A DNA stretch of 64,000 bases from Escallonia rubra (taxonomy: Eukaryota > Streptophyta > Magnoliopsida > Escalloniales > Escalloniaceae), in assembly GCA_033065855.1 (NCBI GenBank), contig JAVXUO010000229.1, forward strand, positions 1 through 64,000, given 5' to 3'. Positions 58,976 through 64,000 of this stretch are shown here, one piece after another. The position numbers were made by a program, and so were the translations under genes. Under the pieces are notes generated by a model. That model worked only from the letters and a program-made list of their open reading frames with translations, ran no database searches and was not told the origin of the DNA. The first letter of the stretch is position 1, and the number at the start of each line of letters is the position of its first letter.

Positions 58976-61582
58976 GGGATAATACCATTTTACTCTCTTG
59001 AACTATTCCCGTTTTGTTATTTTGGTCCCTAAACTTTAAAATTCGTTAAATCAGTCCCTATACTTTGTGCCGTCATCAATTTAGTACCTCCGTTAGCATT
59101 TCTGTTAAAACTCGGGGGTATTTTAGTCAAATAATGAAAAAATATGGAATAATACAATTTTAGTCCCCTGAACTATCCCCGCTTTTTTTATTTTGGTCCC
59201 TGTATTTTAAAATTCGTTAAATCAGTCAATGTACTTTGCATCGTCATTAATTTAGTCCCTCCGTTAGCATTTCTGTTAAAACTCGGGGGTATTTTAGTCA
59301 AATAATAAAAAAATATTTCATATCTCTTCCCTTTCTGCCTTCCCCCAACCCACACCACCCCCCCCCCCCACCCCCCACCTTTCCACCATTGCTACCACCA
59401 CCATAAATCAACCATCACCACCAGCCGTTCGATCACCGACATTCTCAGCCACAAGAAAGGATGTGCGTCATACGTGCCATTAACCCCCCACTCTCCCCCA
59501 TTCTTCTTCCCCCACATCTGTTGCGACCACCGTAAATCAACCATCACCGCTTCCGCCTTTTCTCTAGCAATTGGTGGAATGCATAAGCCCTCCATAGAGA
59601 TGGGTGACCTTCCTGGGTTTCCTTTGCAGAATCTTGTCATTTTTCGTTGCAGATCTGAGAATGGAAGGAATTGGGTGGGCTTCCTAGTTTCCTTTGCTGT
59701 AATTGGGGTGTTGGTGTTGAGAGGGAGGAGGAAGGGTATGTTAAATCAGGTAAGGGATGTTCCATGTGGTGAGTCATATGTAATTGTAGTGGAAGATGAT
59801 TGATGGGTTTAGTTTTAAAGGGATGAAATTTGGAGTTCATGATTTTGGTGGTGGCTGCTAGGATGGAGAAGAGAGGGAGGAAAGGAAGACGGGGAAGGGA
59901 GAAGAGAGAGAAAGGTAAGGGGGAGAGGTTGAGGACTATAAGGCTAGGGCTTGACTGAAATATCCCTAAATTTATAACAGAAATGCTAACGGAGGGACTA
60001 AATTAATGACGATGCAAAGTACAAGGACTGATTTAACGAAGGGAAAATATCATTTTACTCCTCCGAACTATCCCCGTTTTGTTATTTTGGTCCCTGCATT
60101 TTAAAATTCGTTAAATCGGTCCATGTACTTTGTGCCGTCATCAATTTAGTCCCTCCCGTTAGCATTTCTGTTAAAACTCGGGAGTATTTTTGTCAAATAA
60201 TGAAAAAATATGGGATAATACCATTTTAGTCCCCTGAACTATCCCCGTTTTTTTATTTTGGTCCCTGTACTTTAAAGTTCGTTAAATCAGTCCATGTACT
60301 TTGCATCGTCATTAATTTAGTCCCTCCGTTAGCATTTCTGTTATAAATTTAGGGATATTTATGTCAAGCCCTAACCTTATAGTCCTCAACCTCTCCCCCT
60401 TACCTTTCTCTCTCTTCTCCCTTCCCCATCTTCCTTTCCTCCCTCTCTTCTCCATCCTAGCAGCCACCACCAAAATCATGAACTCCAAATTTCATCCCTT
60501 TAAAACTAAACCCATCAATCATCTTCCACTACAATTACATATGACTCACCACATGGAACATCTCTTACCTGATTTAACATACCCTTCCTCCTCCCTCTCA
60601 ACACCAACACCCCAATTACAGCAAAGGAAACTAGGAAGCCCACCCAATTCCTTCCATTCTCAGATCTGCAACGAAAAATGACAAGAATCTGCAAAGGAAA
60701 CCCAGGAAGGTCACCCATCTCTATGGAGGGCTTATGCATTCCACCAATTGCTAGAGAAAAGGCGGAAGCGATGATGGTTGATTTACGGTGGTCGCAACAG
60801 ATGTGGGGGAAGAAGAATGGGGGAGAGTGGGGGGTTAATGGCAGGTATGATGAACATGTCTTCTTGTGGCTGAGAATGGTGGTGATCGAACGGCTGGTGG
60901 TGATGGTTGATTTATGGTGGTGGTAGCAATGGTGGAAAGGCGGCCGGGGGGGGGGGGTGGTGTGGGTTGAGGGAAGGCAGAAAGGGAAGATATATGAAAT
61001 ATTTTTTCATTATTTGACTAAAATACCCCCGATTTTAACAGAAATGTTAACGGATGGACTAAATTAATGACGATGCAAAGTACATGGACTGATTTAACGA
61101 ACTTTTTAAAGTACAGGGACCAAAATAAAAAAGCGGGGATAGTTCAGGGGACTAAAATGGTATTATCTCATATTTTTCATTATTTGACTAAAATACTCCC
61201 GAGTTTTAACAGAAATGCTAACGGAGGGACTAAATTGATGACGGCACAAAGTACAGGGACTGATTTAACGAATTTTAAAATGCAGGGACCAAAATAATAA
61301 AACAAGATAGTTCAGGGGAGTAAAATGATATTATCCCTTTAACGAATTTTAAAGTACAGGGACCAAAATAAAAAATCGGAGATAGTTCAGGGGACTAAAA
61401 TTGTATTATTCCATATTTTTTCATTATTTGACTAAAATACCCCCGAGTTTTAACAGAAATGCTAACGGAGGGACTAAATTGATGACGACACAAAGTACAG
61501 GGACTGATTTAACGAATTTTAAAGTTCAGGGACCAAAATAACAAAACGGGGATAGTTCAGGGGAGTAAAATGGTATTATCCC
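58976..61582. mobile_element. Outer MULE of a self-nested pair (MULE-e1)
   Basis: Starts GGGATAATACCATTTTACTC and ends GGTATTATCCC. Flanks TTTTATTTA (58967-58975) and TTTAATTTA (61583-61591) match at 8 of 9 bases. Without the insert at 60041-61337 and one copy of its 9-bp duplication it is about 1.3 kb. Each terminal repeat is a tandem pair of ~170-base units (GGATAATACCATTTTAG..., GTTAGCATTTCTGTTA..., TCGGGGGTATTTTAGTCAAA), so the plan is A-B-core-B'-A'. The core (59310-59945) is CT-rich then AG-rich and non-coding by appearance. No transposase. Confidence 0.88.
60041..61337. mobile_element. Inner MULE, same family, opposite orientation, perfect 9-bp duplication (MULE-e2)
   Basis: 1297 bp, starting GGGAAAATATCATTTTACTC and ending GATATTATCCC. 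It is flanked by TTTAACGAA on both sides (60032-60040 and 61338-61346). The insertion point is in the inner terminal-repeat unit of MULE-e1. Its core (60361-60990) is the reverse complement of the e1 core with only a few percent difference. Confidence 0.93.
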
Positions 61583-61591
61583 TTTAATTTA

Positions 61592-63639
61592 TGTTCAAGC
61601 CTCCACCAGGCCCTTGGATCGGCATCAGCTCTTTGTCGTCCTTTCGCATCAGCTCGAAGAGTTCATATTGTTCCATTTGCAATCACACCGCCAAACTCCT
61701 GAATCGACATCACAAAATTGCTTTCTTTTTGTATCATTTTGAGAAGATTGAACCGTTAAAATTGGTGCTATGTCACCAGACCTTTGATTTAACACACTTT
61801 GTATAAAAGAGATTAATCAGAAGACTATACTTGTCGCATTCATTTCTCGTGTTACTTCCTACGCACCAAATTTATGTTTAACACCACTTTAAAGTTGACC
61901 TATCAAATATTCAAAATGTTAAAATTGATGCGTAAGGACATTACTACATTTTCCTTCTAAAATTCAAAGGGTATGTGAAGTGGCAAAGGGGCTTGATGAA
62001 TAATTTCAAGATTTGAAATTCGAATGTTCGTACCGACGGATCATATGAATTGTAATACTGATAATTTCAAAAAAAGAAAACATTTCCTTTACTCTTTTTA
62101 AAAAGTATTGAAAAAACATCGTCTCCCTCTTTCTTATTCTTCTGGGCAAAGAGGGAAAGGCGCGTGGCGAACTATGCTAATTAGTGCAATGGGGACGTGT
62201 TTGAGAATCAAATTAATACTCAGAAATATATGTACACAAAAAACAAAAAATGCACTTTCCACGTGGCCACTATACAGAAGGTATCCAATGTTTAATTCTC
62301 GTGAGTCATGAAAGTCGGCTCTAACTCGTATCGCGAATAAATGGCGAATGGCACGAAGTTCTAATGACTTAGAGGTATGTTCCCTTTTTTTCCCTTAATT
62401 GCAACATAAAATTTAATTTGTTTTAATGTTGCCATAAAGTTTAATGGTCTTTTTTTATAAATTCACTTTATTGACTAACACTTCCGAGGGAAAGATGACA
62501 TTTGGTGATGCAATCCTTAAATGTCCTAAATGTATTCATTTGGTTGTAGACGGGTGAAAATATGTTCAATAATTAAAAAAAAAATCGTCAATAGCCATTC
62601 TCTTTTCATACATAAGGCATTGAGAAATATTATGAGCAGTTATAACTATGATGAGAATACATCCGCTTATGCCCTTTAAAAGAATTTTTAGTGCTTGATC
62701 AGTTTGTGACCTGACCCGCATCGACCCATGTCTTGTTGGGTTACATGTAAGTACGACCCATTTTTTGATCTAACCTGTTTTTTACCACAGTCCTTATGCC
62801 CGACCTGTCCATTAGGGAACTCGAAAAACCCTTCCCAACGTAGATACTAAAATGTGCTAATTGGCGATAAGCCATTACTCTTCGCTGACTTTGATGAGTT
62901 GATGTGTCAAGTTCTTTAGTGTAACTCCAATAATAATATTTTCTTAGCATCGAGATTCCCAATTGTATGCACGAAAATTTTTTGGTCAATTAGTATAGCA
63001 CCAAAAGACTTTCTCATTCCGGCTATTTAACCTCCAGAACTTGATTACCATTTGAGAAAAACCATATAAGCAAGTAACCCAGAAATTGGCACTGGGAATG
63101 TAGGTAGGAAGTGCTATAGAAGGGTCGAAGTTGCAGAATCAAGGCGTTACATTTGGTTCAGGATGGTCTTAAGAGGTTTCACAAGTTCTCATTTTAACTC
63201 TTGAAAGTAAATATTGATTAGAATTTGAAAAATAAAAAGGCTATATGCAATATGTCCAATATTTAGAATTTCATAAGTGAATATCATTTGAGTGTAAGGG
63301 GTATGTATAAGTATAGCTTTCTTGATAATCACGAAGTGTAAATACATGTTTCTCTCTCCTCCAAGTCCACTGCCTTAGTTGAGGCTGAATTGATATCTCG
63401 AGTCTGGTACCTTTGCTTGAGTTTGCCAGTTTTCGAGCCTACTTTCTCCTTTCCTTGAATCGCCTTGTTTTGATGAATCCTAACAATTACTTTCTTGATA
63501 GCCTGAGGGTCATTGAGCTCTGAGAATTTATCTCCTAATAAATCGTGAGAGCTAAATAATTTTAGCTCTTAGAGTTAACCTTTGGGGGGTATCCTATTGA
63601 TTCACTAAAGAGCTTCATGATTCCAATAAAAAAATAATA
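61592..63639. other. AT-rich spacer, nothing recognised
   Basis: About 2 kb without coding signatures or clear repeats. Confidence 0.5.
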
Positions 63640-63860
63640 TGACTTTTTTTTTTCTAACAAAGTTTCATTAAAACACGTTATCCATTACAACCTAAGGCGA
63701 TACCCAAACGGGTATCCCTGGAATAGCTAAGACAACGCATCCAAACGGATAGTCTTGGAAAATGGCTCACATGACCTTGGAGGAAACCACGGTAAACATA
63801 AGGGCTACCCGTAGTTGGGGTTACCAAATTAAGGGGTAGCCAGAGACGGGAAGATAATTT
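63640..63860 (-). repeat. Possible retroposon 3' end on the minus strand
   Basis: On the minus strand the sequence ends ACGTGTTTTAATGAAACTTTG then TTAG and a poly-A tract (complement of 63644-63655). That is the look of a LINE or SINE tail. No promoter boxes or target duplication were found. Confidence 0.3.
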
Positions 63861-64000
63861 GAGTGCCAAACTAATTTAATTTTACAGTTGACACGAGAGA
63901 TCTTTTTGCATGGTTATTAGTCAAACTCATGTTGACCGTAACCTAAAAGCATAGCGTAAAACGTCATATGGTTGATGCACAATCGAGGTCAGCCATCCAT

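Noticed and set aside
59474-60926. Two near-identical ~106-residue frames on opposite strands
   Set aside because: They are the two inverted cores of the nested MULEs; duplication of the frame is explained by the insertion, not by a gene pair.

Overview
The window reads as intergenic DNA of a flowering plant. Everything that can be identified is a plant-type transposable element: Ty1/copia and Ty3/gypsy LTR elements, a TRIM, L1-type LINEs, a tRNA-derived SINE, a CACTA element, a hAT element and many Mutator-like elements (MULEs). Long AT-rich spacers separate them. I find no intact host protein gene, tRNA or rRNA. Long open frames are either transposon remnants or GC-rich low-complexity frames inside non-autonomous MULEs.

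Layout. 1-1.8 kb: CT- and GT-rich low-complexity sequence, no gene. 1.83-8.53 kb: broken Ty1/copia element with two LTRs. 8.5-12.9 kb: GT- and CA-rich sequence, then a well-preserved SINE (10885-11156) with target-site duplications (TSDs), then AT-rich spacer. 12.9-13.7 kb: Ty3/gypsy gag fossil. 14.37-23.95 kb: second Ty1/copia element with a perfect 5-bp duplication; its 5' LTR is split by a 4.7-kb CACTA element (14624-19324), and the 3' LTR preserves the empty site. 24-29.6 kb: spacer, a TRIM (25341-25834) and a minus-strand gypsy fragment. 29.6-32.6 kb: L1-type LINE cut in two by a MULE.

33.15-50.95 kb: what looks like one 17.8-kb stack. Two related ~1.2-kb LTRs (33147-34410 and 49752-50952) enclose sequence dominated by two tandem-repeat arrays but no recognisable gag or pol. 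Nested inside are a hAT element (34.5-38.5 kb), a gypsy solo LTR with perfect 5-bp duplications (38958-40911), a hairpin MULE (41444-42413) and a MULE with a FAR1-type transposase gene (42471-47860), which itself carries another MULE (46139-47266) with a perfect 9-bp duplication. 51-64 kb: AT-rich spacer with two more MULEs (53590-54744, 55150-56140), a 5'-truncated LINE with a 14-bp duplication (57209-57671), and a pair of same-family MULEs nested in opposite orientation (58976-61582).

How the parts relate. Four MULEs (30423, 46139, 53590, 55150) share a terminal sequence and have GC-rich cores; three of them carry AAACCCTAA motifs near the core. Two of these cores are related and lie in opposite orientation. 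A different MULE family at 41.4-47.9 kb has dozens of copies of a GTCCGC...GCGGAC palindrome and sits in (TA)n tracts. A third family makes the nested pair at 59-61.6 kb, which creates large inverted repeats. The strongest observations are insertion boundaries with duplications readable directly in the sequence. All similarity to families is from recognition by eye, without database searches.
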